DNA of 64,000 bases from Hymenobacter sp. 15J16-1T3B (GCF_020711235.1 NZ_JAJFAV010000015.1:1-64000), one strand, 5' to 3'. Shown: positions 27,979 through 36,719, counted from the stretch's first letter. Notes: generated from the letters alone by a model not told the origin. Made by a program: numbers and translations.

Positions 27979-29148
27979 TCAGCGGCGCGGCGCTAGGGCC
28001 TGCCGGGCCGCGTCGCGCTCGGCGGGGGTGTTCACGTTGCGCAGCTCCAGGGGCGCGGGCGCGGGCAGCAGCTCAATGTCGGCGTTGATCAGGGTCTTGC
28101 GCGGGCAGCTGTAGCCCAGGGCCAGCATCTGCAGCAGCAGCGGGTAGCTGCGCGGCTCCCAGATGGTGATGAGCGGCTCCGGAAACTCGTTGTCGGGGCT
28201 TTGCAAGGCGGTGGCCATGCGGCCGGGGCGGCGGTGCTCCACGAGGTAGTGCAGCGTCTGCTCGGTGAGGAACGGCAGGTCGCAGGCCACCACCAGCCAA
28301 GCCGCGTTGGGGTCGTGGCGGAAGGCGCTGAGCAAGCCACTCAGCGGCCCTAGGTCCAGAAACTGGTCGGGCAAAGGCTGCAAGCCGGTCGGTAACCCGG
28401 CCGCCTGCTCGGGGCGGCAAGAAATGAGCACATCTTCGCAGAACGGGGCCAGCAGGGCGGCGGCGTGCGCGCGCTGCTCGAGGCCGTGGTAGCGCAGCAG
28501 GCTTTTGTCTTCGTGCATGCGCTGGCTGCGGCCGCCGGTCAGCACCAAGCCGCGCAGCGGGGGCTGGCGCTGCTGCAGCCACTGCAGCAGCCAAGCGGCA
28601 ATGGCTGCGGTGTCGGCCAGGGGCAGCACGGGTACTTGGCTCAGCGCGGGCAGGTAGGCCCGCAGCGCAGCCGGTAGCTCGGTCTGGCCCTCGCTGAGCA
28701 GCACCAGCTGCACATCGGTCAGGCGGTCCAGCTTCTTATCGAGGGGCTTGCGCGGGTCGATGATAATGACCTGCTGCCGGGCACGGAAGTGGTTGCCGTT
28801 GACGAGCACCAGACTCTGCTCGTTGAGCCACTGCGGCTGGATGAACTTGTCGAGCCCGCGGCGCACGTCGAGACGGCGGAAGTGGATTTTGTCGGTTAGC
28901 TCGGCCGTGGCGCCGGCTTGCAGGATGGCATCGGCGCCGCCCGCGCCGCCGGCCTCGGCTTCGTCGCCAGCGGCGTGGTCGGCATCCACGTAGGCCACGC
29001 GCAGCGCGGGCGTGAGCAGCGGCAGCAGACGGGCCGCCAAGTCCTTGATGACGCCGCAGGGCGCCCCGAGCAGGCCCAGTTCGTGCCGGCCGAATTCGCC
29101 GAGGTCGGGGCGGGCTAGTGCGGCGTGCTTCTGGTGAGTGGGTTCCAT
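27979..29148 (-). CDS. MobB-like/MobA fusion, molybdenum cofactor guanylyltransferase
   Basis: A 389-residue two-domain protein. Residues 198-389 are a MobA-type nucleotidyltransferase: LVLTGGRSQRMHEDKSLL is the NTP-binding loop and LVVACDLPFL the metal-binding aspartate block. MobA joins GMP to Mo-molybdopterin to give the MGD form needed by the YdeP/FdhF enzyme. Residues 20-190 resemble MobB, a P-loop GTPase, but the Walker A region reads GAPCGVIKD and lacks the canonical GKS/T. The domain may therefore be non-catalytic. I chose ATG 29148. It is the last of a minus-strand pair with moaC, 101 bp apart. A cytidylyltransferase (MocA-like) role is possible but the loop looks more like MobA. Confidence 0.85.
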   Translation of the reverse strand: MEPTHQKHAALARPDLGEFGRHELGLLGAPCGVIKDLAARLLPLLTPALRVAYVDADHAAGDEAEAGGAGGADAILQAGATAELTDKIHFRRLDVRRGLDKFIQPQWLNEQSLVLVNGNHFRARQQVIIIDPRKPLDKKLDRLTDVQLVLLSEGQTELPAALRAYLPALSQVPVLPLADTAAIAAWLLQWLQQRQPPLRGLVLTGGRSQRMHEDKSLLRYHGLEQRAHAAALLAPFCEDVLISCRPEQAAGLPTGLQPLPDQFLDLGPLSGLLSAFRHDPNAAWLVVACDLPFLTEQTLHYLVEHRRPGRMATALQSPDNEFPEPLITIWEPRSYPLLLQMLALGYSCPRKTLINADIELLPAPAPLELRNVNTPAERDAARQALAPRR

Positions 29149-29249
29149 GAGATTCGTTGAACGGCTATGCGTGGCGGGCGGCTGCGGCTGGCGCAACGCC
29201 CGGGCCGCAACCAGCTTCTGTTCCCGAAAGTCGCACCGAGCCCGGCCGG

Positions 29250-29753
29250 TTACGCGGCGGGTTCTTCGTGCTTAAAGTCGCTTTTGCCGCCGGTTTTCGA
29301 CAGCAGCCGGGTTTCCTGAATAACGATGTCGTGCGAGAGGGCCTTGCACATATCGTAGATGGTCAGGGCGGCCACCGAGGCACCGGTCAGCGCCTCCATT
29401 TCCACCCCGGTTTTGCCGGTCACGGTGGCCGTGCATTCGATGACCACCGCGTCGGGCGGCGCCACCGTCACCGTCACCTGGCAGTCGTCGAGGCCGAGCG
29501 GGTGGCACAGCGGAATCAGGTCGGCCGTTTTCTTGGCGGCCATGATGCCGGCCAGGATGGCCGTCTGAAACACCGGCCCCTTGCGGGTGGGCAGGTCGCC
29601 CTGCTGCACCAGGGCCAGAATATCGGCGCCGAGCACCACGCGGCTGCGGGCACGGGCGACGCGGCGCGTAGCGGCTTTGTGGCCGACGTCGACCATAGCC
29701 GGCTGCCCGGCGGCATTGAGGTGGGTGAGTTGAGGAGCTTCGGAATTGGGCAT
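29250..29753 (-). CDS. moaC: Cyclic pyranopterin monophosphate synthase MoaC
   Basis: A 167-residue enzyme that converts the MoaA product to cyclic pyranopterin monophosphate. Family blocks present: MVDVGHKAATRRVA, KGPVFQTAILAGIMAAKKT, LIPLCHPLGLDDCQV and TGKTGVEMEALTGAS, followed by IYDMCKAL. These include the conserved catalytic lysines and histidine. I chose ATG 29753, the normal family start, although the frame extends to 29912. It is upstream of the MobB-MobA gene and near moeA, but far from moaA. Confidence 0.95.
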   Translation of the reverse strand: MPNSEAPQLTHLNAAGQPAMVDVGHKAATRRVARARSRVVLGADILALVQQGDLPTRKGPVFQTAILAGIMAAKKTADLIPLCHPLGLDDCQVTVTVAPPDAVVIECTATVTGKTGVEMEALTGASVAALTIYDMCKALSHDIVIQETRLLSKTGGKSDFKHEEPAA

Positions 29754-29930
29754 GAGCAAAGAAACGGGGAAACGGGTCGGATGGCCGGGCATGGGCGGCT
29801 TTCCGGAGCTTTTGTCCCACAAAGAAACGGTTCTTCGGGTGGCGCTGGCCGGGCAGGGCCCCGGCCGCGGGTGGAGCCTGCGCCAGCGTTTTGCGCACGA
29901 AAGCCTTTTCAAGTGTTCGTAGAACGAGTG

Positions 29931-30191
29931 CTAGCCGACGAGCGTGCCGACGCCCTGCACGAGCAGGCCGCTGAGCAGCAGCTGGAAAAAGGCAGAATGC
30001 CGGACGGTCATTTCCAGCACCAAGACGGCGGCCGTAAACGGCGAACGGACCACGCCGGTCAGGAAGCTCACCAAAACCAGCGGGTTATGGTTGCTCACGG
30101 ACACACCGGAGAGGTGCGCCAGGGCGTCGCCCAGTACGGCGCCGGCGCTGAGCGAGGTGGAGGTGCCAAACACGCCGCCGGCCCAGCCCTC
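29931..30191 (-). pseudogene. C-terminal remnant of a ClC-family chloride channel
   Basis: A minus-strand frame of about 86 residues ends at a stop and reads like the last quarter of a ClC channel: GGVFGTSTSLSAGAVLGDAL matches the pore-entry helix region, LTGVVRSPFTAAVLVLEMT the conserved late helix, and LLLSGLLVQGVGTLV the end. A normal ClC needs over 400 residues; upstream only about 100 bp remain before the oppositely oriented moeA. No start or upstream part exists, so I call it a deletion remnant. An ATG at 30233 in frame adds residues that do not fit the family. Confidence 0.8.
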
Positions 30192-30299
30192 GGATTTACA
30201 ATTGATTACCACACACTTGCAATGCCTCCGCAAGCCAGGCGCCGCTTGTGGCCCGGCCCGGCACTACCTTCCGGCCCGAAACCTTCTTTCCGCTGCGCC

Positions 30300-31523
30300 A
30301 TGATTACCGTCGACGAAGCCACCCGCCTCATCCAAGCCACGGCCGCTCCCCTGCCCGCCGAGCGCGTGTTGCTGACCGAAGCCGCCGGCCGGGTGCTGCG
30401 CGCGCCGGTGCACGCCGACCGCGACTTTCCCCCCTTCGACCGGGTCACGATGGATGGCTTGGCGCTGCGTTACGCCGCCGTGGCCAGCGGGCAGACGCAG
30501 TTTGTGCTGGAAAGTACCCAGTTTGCGGGCCAAGCCCCGGTTCCGCTGCGCGACGCGACGGCCGCCATCGAAATCATGACCGGGGCGGTGCTGCCGCCGG
30601 GCACCGACACGGTGGTGCGCTACGAGGATGTGCGCATCGAAGAACACGCCGCCGGCCGCCGCGTGGCCACCCTCGACGGGCCGCCGCCCGCCGCGGGCCA
30701 CAACGTGCACCGCCGCGGCTCCGACCGCCTGGCCGGCAACTTGCTGCTGCCCGCGGGCACCGTGCTCGGCCCGGCCGAACTTGCGGTGGCGGCCACCGTC
30801 GGGGCCGTGACGCTGACGGTGGCGCGCCGCCCGCGCGTGGCCGTGGTCAGCACCGGCGACGAGCTGGTGGACATCAGCGAGCAGCCCGCCGCCCACCAGA
30901 TTCGCCGCTCCAACGCCTACATGCTGCTGGCGGCGGTGCAGCAGGCTGGGGCTGAGGGCACCATCTTGCACTTCGACGACGACCCGGCCGCACTGCACGC
31001 GGGCCTGCCCCCGCTGCTGACGGGCTACGACGCGGTGCTGCTGAGCGGGGGAGTGTCGAAGGGCAAGGCCGACTACCTGCCGCAAGCCCTGCAGCAAGCC
31101 GGGGCCGTGCAGCTGTTTCACGAGGTGCAGCAGCGCCCGGGCAAGCCGTTCTGGTTTGGGCGCCACCCCGCGGGCGCGGTGGTGTTTGCCCTGCCTGGCA
31201 ACCCGGTTTCCACCTTCGTCAATTACTACCGCTACGCCGCGCCCTGGCTGCGGGCCGTGCAGCTGCCCGCGCCGCAGTTTGCCGCGCCCGAGCGGGCCGC
31301 CCTGGCCGCCGACGTAACCTTCAAGCCGCGCCTGACGCACTTCCTGCTCGTGAGCTTGGTGCCCAGCCCCGACGGCCGCCTGCTGGCCCGCCCCGAGCGC
31401 GCCCACGGCTCCGGCGACCTGGCCAGCCTGCTGCCCTCGGATGGCTTTGTGGAGCTACCGGCCGAGCGCGACTCCTTTGCCGCCGGCGAAGTGCTGCCGG
31501 TGTGGCGGTTCCGGCCAGCCTAG
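30300..31523 (+). CDS. moeA: Molybdopterin molybdenumtransferase MoeA
   Basis: A 407-residue enzyme that inserts molybdate into adenylylated molybdopterin. The sequence shows PFDRVTMDGLALR near residue 45, GAVLPPGTDTVVRYED, VAVVSTGDELVD, the MoCF-domain block AVLLSGGVSKGKADYLPQAL, and VFALPGNPVST. Length is typical. I chose ATG 30300; the open frame continues far upstream through the moaC antisense region. It is divergent from the ClC remnant and moaC. MoeA normally acts with a MogA/MoaB adenylyltransferase, which is not seen in the window. Confidence 0.95.
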   Translation: MITVDEATRLIQATAAPLPAERVLLTEAAGRVLRAPVHADRDFPPFDRVTMDGLALRYAAVASGQTQFVLESTQFAGQAPVPLRDATAAIEIMTGAVLPPGTDTVVRYEDVRIEEHAAGRRVATLDGPPPAAGHNVHRRGSDRLAGNLLLPAGTVLGPAELAVAATVGAVTLTVARRPRVAVVSTGDELVDISEQPAAHQIRRSNAYMLLAAVQQAGAEGTILHFDDDPAALHAGLPPLLTGYDAVLLSGGVSKGKADYLPQALQQAGAVQLFHEVQQRPGKPFWFGRHPAGAVVFALPGNPVSTFVNYYRYAAPWLRAVQLPAPQFAAPERAALAADVTFKPRLTHFLLVSLVPSPDGRLLARPERAHGSGDLASLLPSDGFVELPAERDSFAAGEVLPVWRFRPA

Positions 31524-31539
31524 CCGGCCTTTCGGTGCT

Positions 31540-31638
31540 GTCATCCTGAGCGCAGCGCAGGACCTCACCACGCAAGCACGAGTCGTTGTAACGATGTCGT
31601 TCAATGATCATAAGGTCCTGCGCTGCGCTCAAGACGAC
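31540..31638. repeat. Palindromic intergenic repeat (GAGCGCAG family)
   Basis: The arms 31540-31565 and 31613-31638 pair over 24 of 26 positions around about 47 bp. The core TGAGCGCAGCGCAGGACCT recalls short palindromes scattered between genes in Hymenobacter-type genomes. Related elements lie at 39897 and 60705. Confidence 0.75.
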
Positions 31639-31751
31639 GGGCAAATGGTGCGGCGCGCTGGGCGCTGACACAGCCTTGTCGTGTTGCACGTTGGTGGTCG
31701 GACGGCCGGTGTGCACCTCATCCGAAGCCGCCACGCGCAACGCTGCTTGCC

Positions 31752-32642
31752 TTAGCCAATGGCCACTGTGCGCATGCTCAGGCCGCCGAAGCTGACCTCC
31801 TCAAAGGCGTGCGTGATGGGCTCGTCCTTATCGGCCAGGGCCAGGGAATAGAGCAGCGGCCAGTAGTGGTCGGGCGTGGGCACGGCGAGCGGGCCGCTGG
31901 CGCCGGCTTGTTGCACGTCGAACAGGGCCTGGAAGTCGCGCTGATCGATTTTGCCTTTTACCCACTCGTCGAACTCCACGGCCCAGTCGTAGGCGGAGGC
32001 GTCGCCGGCCATGAGCTTCTGCATGCTCAGGCGCAGGTTGTGCACCACGTTGCCGGAGCCGATGATGAGCACGCCGCGGCGGCGCAGCGCCTGCAGCTGC
32101 TGGGCCAGGGCAAAGTGCTGGGCGGGCGACTTGCGCACGTCGAGGCTGAGCTGAAACACGGGCACGTCGGCGGCGGGGAACAGGTGGTGCAGCACCGTCC
32201 AGGTGCCGTGGTCGAGGCCCCACTCGTCGGAGCCGTGCAGGTCGGGCACCAGGGCCAGGGCCTCGCGGGCGTAATCGGGCGCGCCCGGCGCGGGGTACTG
32301 CATGGCGAACAGCTCCTGCGGAAAGCCGCCGAAGTCGTGGATGGTTTCGGGCCGCTCGTTCAGGGTCACGGCCGAACCGCGGGTCAGCCAGTGCGCCGAC
32401 ACCACCAGGATGGCGTTGGGCTTCTGCCGGCGGCGAATGTCCTCGCCCATCTTTTTCAGGGCCCGGGTGAATTGATTGTCTTCCAGCGCGTTCATCGGCG
32501 AGCCGTGCCCGATGAAGAGCACGGGCATCTTGGCGCTGGTCTGGAAGGACGTGGAAACGGTATGCAGGTCTTGCAGATTCATGGCAGCGGCGGAAGCGAA
32601 AGGCAACAGGGCCAGGGTTTTCAGGAAGGCTTTGCGGTCCAT
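31752..32642 (-). CDS. YgiD-type extradiol dioxygenase (4,5-DOPA dioxygenase family)
   Basis: A 296-residue member of the class III extradiol ring-cleavage dioxygenases (LigB superfamily, YgiD type). The metal ligands are seen in FIGHGSPMNALED, VVSAHWLTRG and GSGNVVHNLR. The C-terminal half carries GLDHGTWTVLHHLFP and TPDHYWPLLYSL. Residues 1-20 (MDRKAFLKTLALLPFASAAA) look like a weak signal or anchor, unusual for this normally cytoplasmic family, so an internal start nearer KMPVLFIGHG is possible. A strong -7 box (TACCTTTG) lies 23 nt upstream of ATG 32642. It is monocistronic. Confidence 0.85.
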   Translation of the reverse strand: MDRKAFLKTLALLPFASAAAMNLQDLHTVSTSFQTSAKMPVLFIGHGSPMNALEDNQFTRALKKMGEDIRRRQKPNAILVVSAHWLTRGSAVTLNERPETIHDFGGFPQELFAMQYPAPGAPDYAREALALVPDLHGSDEWGLDHGTWTVLHHLFPAADVPVFQLSLDVRKSPAQHFALAQQLQALRRRGVLIIGSGNVVHNLRLSMQKLMAGDASAYDWAVEFDEWVKGKIDQRDFQALFDVQQAGASGPLAVPTPDHYWPLLYSLALADKDEPITHAFEEVSFGGLSMRTVAIG

Positions 32643-32665
32643 CGGGCTTCCGGGTAAGTACAGGG

Positions 32666-32673
32666 CAAAGGTA
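32666..32673 (-). promoter_or_regulatory. -7 promoter element (TACCTTTG) of the YgiD-type gene
   Basis: This is a perfect TAnnTTTG box on the minus strand, 23 nt before the ATG at 32642. No good -33 TTTG is visible at the usual spacing. Confidence 0.5.
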
Positions 32674-32919
32674 CCGCCGCCGGCAGGGGCCGCGCCTTGA
32701 TCTATGGTAAGAAATGAGGACCCGACCGGACGCAACCAAGGCCGGGCGCGCTCATTCAACCCAGGAAAACGGTCCGTTCGCACAGGCCGGGCCGGCGGTC
32801 AGCAACTATGGCGGGTGGTCCGTCGAAGGCCGTTCTATGTTTGCCTCAGGTTCAACGCTCCAGCGGAGTTGCCGCCCCGCTCGTTGCGCCTTCACCTGCA
32901 ACACCCCACACCACCTGCC

Positions 32920-33369
32920 ATGCGCCACCTCGCCTCCTTCCTCGCCGCTCTGTTCTTCGCCATGGCCGCCTTCTCCTCGGCCGTGGCCGCCGATGCGCCG
33001 GCCCGCAAAGCCAGCACCGTGAAGCCCGCCAAGGGCGTTTCCAAAACGGCCGCCGTGGCCCCGACGCGCCTCAAAGCCACGCTGGTAGCGCCCAGCAGCG
33101 ACATCCTGCACGAGCATTTCGCCGTGCGCGTGGCCGGCACCATCACCGCCCCCGACGGCCAGCCGCTGCCCGGCGCCACCATCTGGAAAACCAACACCCG
33201 CGAAATCCTAGCCGTGACCAATTCCCAGGGCGACTTCACCCTCACGCTGCCCACCAACGCCCGCGTCACTCTGACCTGCGGCTACGCCGGCTACGAAGAC
33301 CAGCAGCTGATGCTGAGCCAACCCCAGCGCAACAACCTGTACGTCATCAGCCTGGAGCGCCAGAAATAA
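32920..33369 (+). CDS. Secreted carboxypeptidase-like regulatory domain protein, 149 aa
   Basis: A 149-residue protein with a signal peptide (residues 1-24, ending SSAVAA). A Lys/Ala-rich linker (about 25-55) is followed by one CarboxypepD_reg-like beta-sandwich (about 70-149). That domain contains VRVAGTITAPDGQPLPGATI, AVTNSQGDFTLTLP and TLTCGYAGYEDQQL. The same fold stands at the N-terminus of TonB receptors; here it stands alone. The function is unknown; a periplasmic or outer-membrane binding role is inferred. I chose ATG 32920 because the signal peptide begins there. A TATGTTTG box at 32836-32843 is a possible -7 element, and a terminator follows. Confidence 0.75.
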   Translation: MRHLASFLAALFFAMAAFSSAVAADAPARKASTVKPAKGVSKTAAVAPTRLKATLVAPSSDILHEHFAVRVAGTITAPDGQPLPGATIWKTNTREILAVTNSQGDFTLTLPTNARVTLTCGYAGYEDQQLMLSQPQRNNLYVISLERQK

Positions 33370-33395
33370 CCGCGCCACGCCGTTGTTCGGCCCGC

Positions 33396-33424
33396 AAGCC
33401 CCGCCCCGTCGGCGGGGCTTTTTT
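33396..33424 (+). terminator. Rho-independent terminator
   Basis: A 10-bp stem (33396-33405 with 33411-33420), a 5-nt loop and a T run follow the carboxypeptidase-like-domain gene and precede eat. Confidence 0.88.
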
Positions 33425-33480
33425 GCGTGCGGCCGGCCGGGTTTGTTTGATATCTTCCGGGCCAACCAACGTGAGCCGCC

Positions 33481-34842
33481 ATGCCGCCATCCGCTGCCCC
33501 CGCCCCGCCGACGCTCCACCCGGTGCTGCGGCCCGTTCACCTCTGGGCCATTGCCGTGGGGCTGGTCATTTCGGGGGAGTATTTCGGCTGGAACTACGGC
33601 TGGGCCGTGGCCGGGCCGGTGGGCTTTTTGCTCGCCACCCTGCTCGTGACGGTGCTCTACGTCACGTTTATTTTCAGCTTCACGGAGCTGACGGCGGCCA
33701 TTCCGCACGCGGGCGGGCCGTTTGCCTATTCCTACCGCGCCTTCGGGCCGCTGGGCGGGCTGGTGGCCGGCTACGCCACGCTGATTGAGTTCCTGTTTGC
33801 CCCGCCGGCCATTGCCCTGGCTTTGGGCTCCTACGCGCACTTTCTGCACCCGCCGCTGCCGGTGCTGGCGGTGGCGCTAGGCTGCTACGGGGTGTTTATC
33901 GGGCTGAACCTGCTCGGCATCAAGGAATCCGCCCGCTTCTCGCTGGTGGTGACGGTGCTGGCGGTGGCCGAGCTGCTGGTGTACATGGGCTTGGTGGCGC
34001 CGCATTTTCGCGTGGCCACTTTTCTGGCGCATCAGCCCCCGCTCACCGCGGCGGGGCTGTTTGCGGCCCTGCCCTTTGCTATTTGGTTTTACCTGGCCAT
34101 CGAGGGCGTGGCCATGGTGGCCGAAGAGGTGCAAGACCCCCAGCGCAGCATTCCGCGGGGCTACCTCTCGGGGCTGGGCACGCTGGTGTTGCTGGCTCTG
34201 GGCGTGATGGTGCTGACCGGCGGCGTGAGCGACTGGCGGCACCTCAGCCGCCTCGACTACCCCTTACCCGAGGCACTGGGCGCGGTGTTGGGCCGCCACA
34301 GCCGCTGGACGCAGCTGTTTGCCAGCATCGGGCTGTTTGGGCTCGTGGCTTCGTTTCACGGCACCATCATCGGCTACTCCCGGCAGGTGTACGCGCTGGC
34401 CCGCAGCGGCTACCTGCCCGCCGGGCTGGCCCGCGTGAACCGGCGCTTTCGCACCCCGCACTGGGCGCTGGTGGCCGGCGGGGCCGTCGGCGCCGGGGCC
34501 TTGCTGACGGGCACCACCAACCAAGTCATTACCCTCTCGGTGCTCGGCGCGGTGCTGATGTATGCCATGAGCCTGCTGAGCCTGCTGCAGTTGCGCCGCC
34601 GGGAGCCGCAGCTGCCGCGCCCCTTCGTGGCCCCGTTCTACCCCGTCTTTCCGCTGCTGGCGCTGGGGCTGACGCTGCTCAGCCTGGGCGCCATCGTGTA
34701 TTACAACTGGCAGCTGAGCCTGCTGTTCTTCGCCGCCCTGGCCGTGGCGCTGGCCGTGTTCGTGCTGCTGGGCCGGCACCGGCGCCCCTTGCCCGGCGAA
34801 GCGCTGCTGACCGCCGACCACGCGGCCGCGGCGCCGGCCTAA
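33481..34842 (+). CDS. eat: Ethanolamine permease
   Basis: A 453-residue inner-membrane transporter of the APC superfamily with about 12 hydrophobic segments. The N-terminal block LWAIAVGLVISGEYFGWNYG and the following IPHAGGPFAYSYRAFGPLGG and EGVAMVAEEVQDPQRSIPRG are typical of the ethanolamine permease subfamily. It begins the ethanolamine block and lies 47 bp upstream of eutB on the same strand, which strongly supports the substrate. No ethanolamine microcompartment shell genes are in the window. Confidence 0.92.
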   Translation: MPPSAAPAPPTLHPVLRPVHLWAIAVGLVISGEYFGWNYGWAVAGPVGFLLATLLVTVLYVTFIFSFTELTAAIPHAGGPFAYSYRAFGPLGGLVAGYATLIEFLFAPPAIALALGSYAHFLHPPLPVLAVALGCYGVFIGLNLLGIKESARFSLVVTVLAVAELLVYMGLVAPHFRVATFLAHQPPLTAAGLFAALPFAIWFYLAIEGVAMVAEEVQDPQRSIPRGYLSGLGTLVLLALGVMVLTGGVSDWRHLSRLDYPLPEALGAVLGRHSRWTQLFASIGLFGLVASFHGTIIGYSRQVYALARSGYLPAGLARVNRRFRTPHWALVAGGAVGAGALLTGTTNQVITLSVLGAVLMYAMSLLSLLQLRRREPQLPRPFVAPFYPVFPLLALGLTLLSLGAIVYYNWQLSLLFFAALAVALAVFVLLGRHRRPLPGEALLTADHAAAAPA

Positions 34843-34889
34843 GCCCGCGCTGCCGCCCGACTATCCGCAACCTACTACCCGCACGTCCC

Positions 34890-36275
34890 GTGGTCTACCG
34901 GCATACCATCCGCCACCGCACTTACGCTTTTCCCGACCTGAAGACGCTGCTGGCCAAGGCCTCGCCCCGGCGCTCCGGCGACGAGCTGGCCGGCTTGGCG
35001 GCGGCCACTTACGAGGAGCGCGTAGCGGCCCAGTACGCCCTGGCCGACGTGCCCCTGCGGCAGTTTTTGCAGGAGGCGCTGGTGCCCTACGAACAGGACG
35101 AAGTCAGCCGCCTCATTCTCGACTCGCACGACGCGGCGGCCTTCGGGCCCGTCGGCCACTTCACCGTGGGGCAGCTGCGCGACTGGCTGCTGGCCGACGC
35201 GGCCGACACGGCGGCCCTGCAGGCCCTGGCGCCGGGCCTCACGCCCGAAATGGTGGCGGCCGTGTCCAAGCTCATGCGCAACCAGGAGCTGATTGCCGTG
35301 GCCCGCAAGTGCCAGGTCACGACGCGCTTTCGGAACACGCTGGGCCTGCCCGGCCGCCTGAGCACCCGCCTGCAGCCCAACCACCCCACCGACGACTTGC
35401 GCGGCATTGCCGCCAGCCTCGTCGACGGCCTGCTCTACGGCAGCGGCGACGCGGTGCTCGGCATCAACCCAGCCACCGACTCGCCGGCCGCCGCGGCCGA
35501 GCTGCTGCGCATGCTCGACGGGGTACGCGCGCAGTTCCAGATTCCGACCCAGACCTGCGTGCTCGGCCACGTCACCACCACCCTGGAGCTGATCCGCCGC
35601 GGCGCGCCCGTCGACCTTACCTTCCAAAGCATTGCCGGCACCGAAGCGGCCAACCGCAGCTTCGGCGTGAGCCTGGCCCTGCTGCAGGAAGCCCACGAAG
35701 CCACCCTCAGCCTGGGCCGCGGTACCCTGGGCGACAACGTGATGTACTTCGAAACCGGGCAGGGCAGCGCTTTGTCGGCCCAGGCCCACCACGGCCTCGA
35801 CCAGCAAACCTGCGAGGCCCGCGCCTACGCCGTGGCCCGCCGCTTTCGGCCGCTGCTGGTGAATACCGTCGTGGGCTTTATCGGTCCGGAATACCTGTTC
35901 GACGGCAAGCAGATCATCCGGGCCGCCCTGGAAGACCACTGCTGCGGCAAACTGCTGGGCCTGCCCATGGGCGTGGACGTGTGCTACACCAACCACGCCG
36001 AAGCCGACGAAGACGACATGGACACCTTGCTCACCCTGCTGGGCGTGGCCGGCTGCACCTTCGTCATGGGCGTGCCCGGCGCCGACGACATCATGCTCGG
36101 CTACCAGTCCACCTCGTTTCACGACGCGCTGTATCTGCGCCAGGTGCTCGGTTTGCGCCCGGCCCCCGAGTTCGAGGTCTGGCTGCAGCAGCAAGGGCTG
36201 TTCGACGAGCACCACCGGCTGCGGCCGGCCGCGGCGGACCACCGCCTGCTAAGCGCCGGCCAGCTCCCCCGGTGA
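34890..36275 (+). CDS. eutB: Ethanolamine ammonia-lyase large subunit EutB
   Basis: A 461-residue catalytic subunit of the adenosylcobalamin-dependent lyase that splits ethanolamine into acetaldehyde and ammonia. Family blocks include LLAKASPRRSGDELAGLAA, VQYALADVPL-like AAQYALADVPLRQFL, QPNHPTDDLRGIAASLVDGL, GDAVLGINPATDS, MYFETGQGSALSA and CYTNHAEADEDDMD. The start is a GTG at 34890, giving the normal family length; the frame is open further upstream inside eat. The small subunit EutC is encoded at 37298, separated from eutB by two unrelated-looking genes. No EutA reactivase was found here. Confidence 0.94.
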   Translation: MVYRHTIRHRTYAFPDLKTLLAKASPRRSGDELAGLAAATYEERVAAQYALADVPLRQFLQEALVPYEQDEVSRLILDSHDAAAFGPVGHFTVGQLRDWLLADAADTAALQALAPGLTPEMVAAVSKLMRNQELIAVARKCQVTTRFRNTLGLPGRLSTRLQPNHPTDDLRGIAASLVDGLLYGSGDAVLGINPATDSPAAAAELLRMLDGVRAQFQIPTQTCVLGHVTTTLELIRRGAPVDLTFQSIAGTEAANRSFGVSLALLQEAHEATLSLGRGTLGDNVMYFETGQGSALSAQAHHGLDQQTCEARAYAVARRFRPLLVNTVVGFIGPEYLFDGKQIIRAALEDHCCGKLLGLPMGVDVCYTNHAEADEDDMDTLLTLLGVAGCTFVMGVPGADDIMLGYQSTSFHDALYLRQVLGLRPAPEFEVWLQQQGLFDEHHRLRPAAADHRLLSAGQLPR

Positions 36276-36350
36276 AGCCCCGCCGCTAGCTTACCCGATA
36301 ACTCCCATATTCGGCCCGGCATTGCCTAACGCCGTGCCCTCTCACGCCCC

Positions 36351-36719
36351 ATGGAACCCACCATTCGTTCCCTTCGCCCCTTTATCGGGGCCAAAGACTA
36401 CGCCCTGTCCCGCAGCTTCTACCGCGCCTTGGGCTTCACCGAAACGGTGCTGACGCCGGTCATGTCCGTTTTCGCGTGGCAGGGCGTAAGCTTCTACCTG
36501 CAGGACTATCACGTGCCCGACTGGGTCGATAACACCATGCTGTTTCTGGAAGTCGAAGACGTCGAGCAGTACTGGGCCACGCTAACCGCCCTGGACTTGC
36601 CCGGCCGCTTCGCCGGCGTCCGGGTCACAGCCGTGCGGCACGAGTCATGGGGCAAAGAGGGGTTTGTGCACGACCCGTCCGGCATTCTGTGGCATATTGG
36701 CGAATTCAACGGCCAATAG
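36351..36719 (+). CDS. VOC-family (glyoxalase/bleomycin-resistance fold) protein, 122 aa
   Basis: A 122-residue single-domain protein of the vicinal oxygen chelate superfamily. RPFIGAKDYALSRSFYRALGF opens the first beta-alpha-beta-beta-beta module; MLFLEVEDVEQYWATL opens the second; HDPSGILWHIGEF closes it. The metal-site residues of true glyoxalases are not obviously all present, so it may be a binding protein. It sits between eutB (75 bp) and the cupin gene (94 bp) on the same strand, possibly dealing with a metabolite of ethanolamine breakdown; that link is inferred from position only. Confidence 0.8.
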   Translation: MEPTIRSLRPFIGAKDYALSRSFYRALGFTETVLTPVMSVFAWQGVSFYLQDYHVPDWVDNTMLFLEVEDVEQYWATLTALDLPGRFAGVRVTAVRHESWGKEGFVHDPSGILWHIGEFNGQ

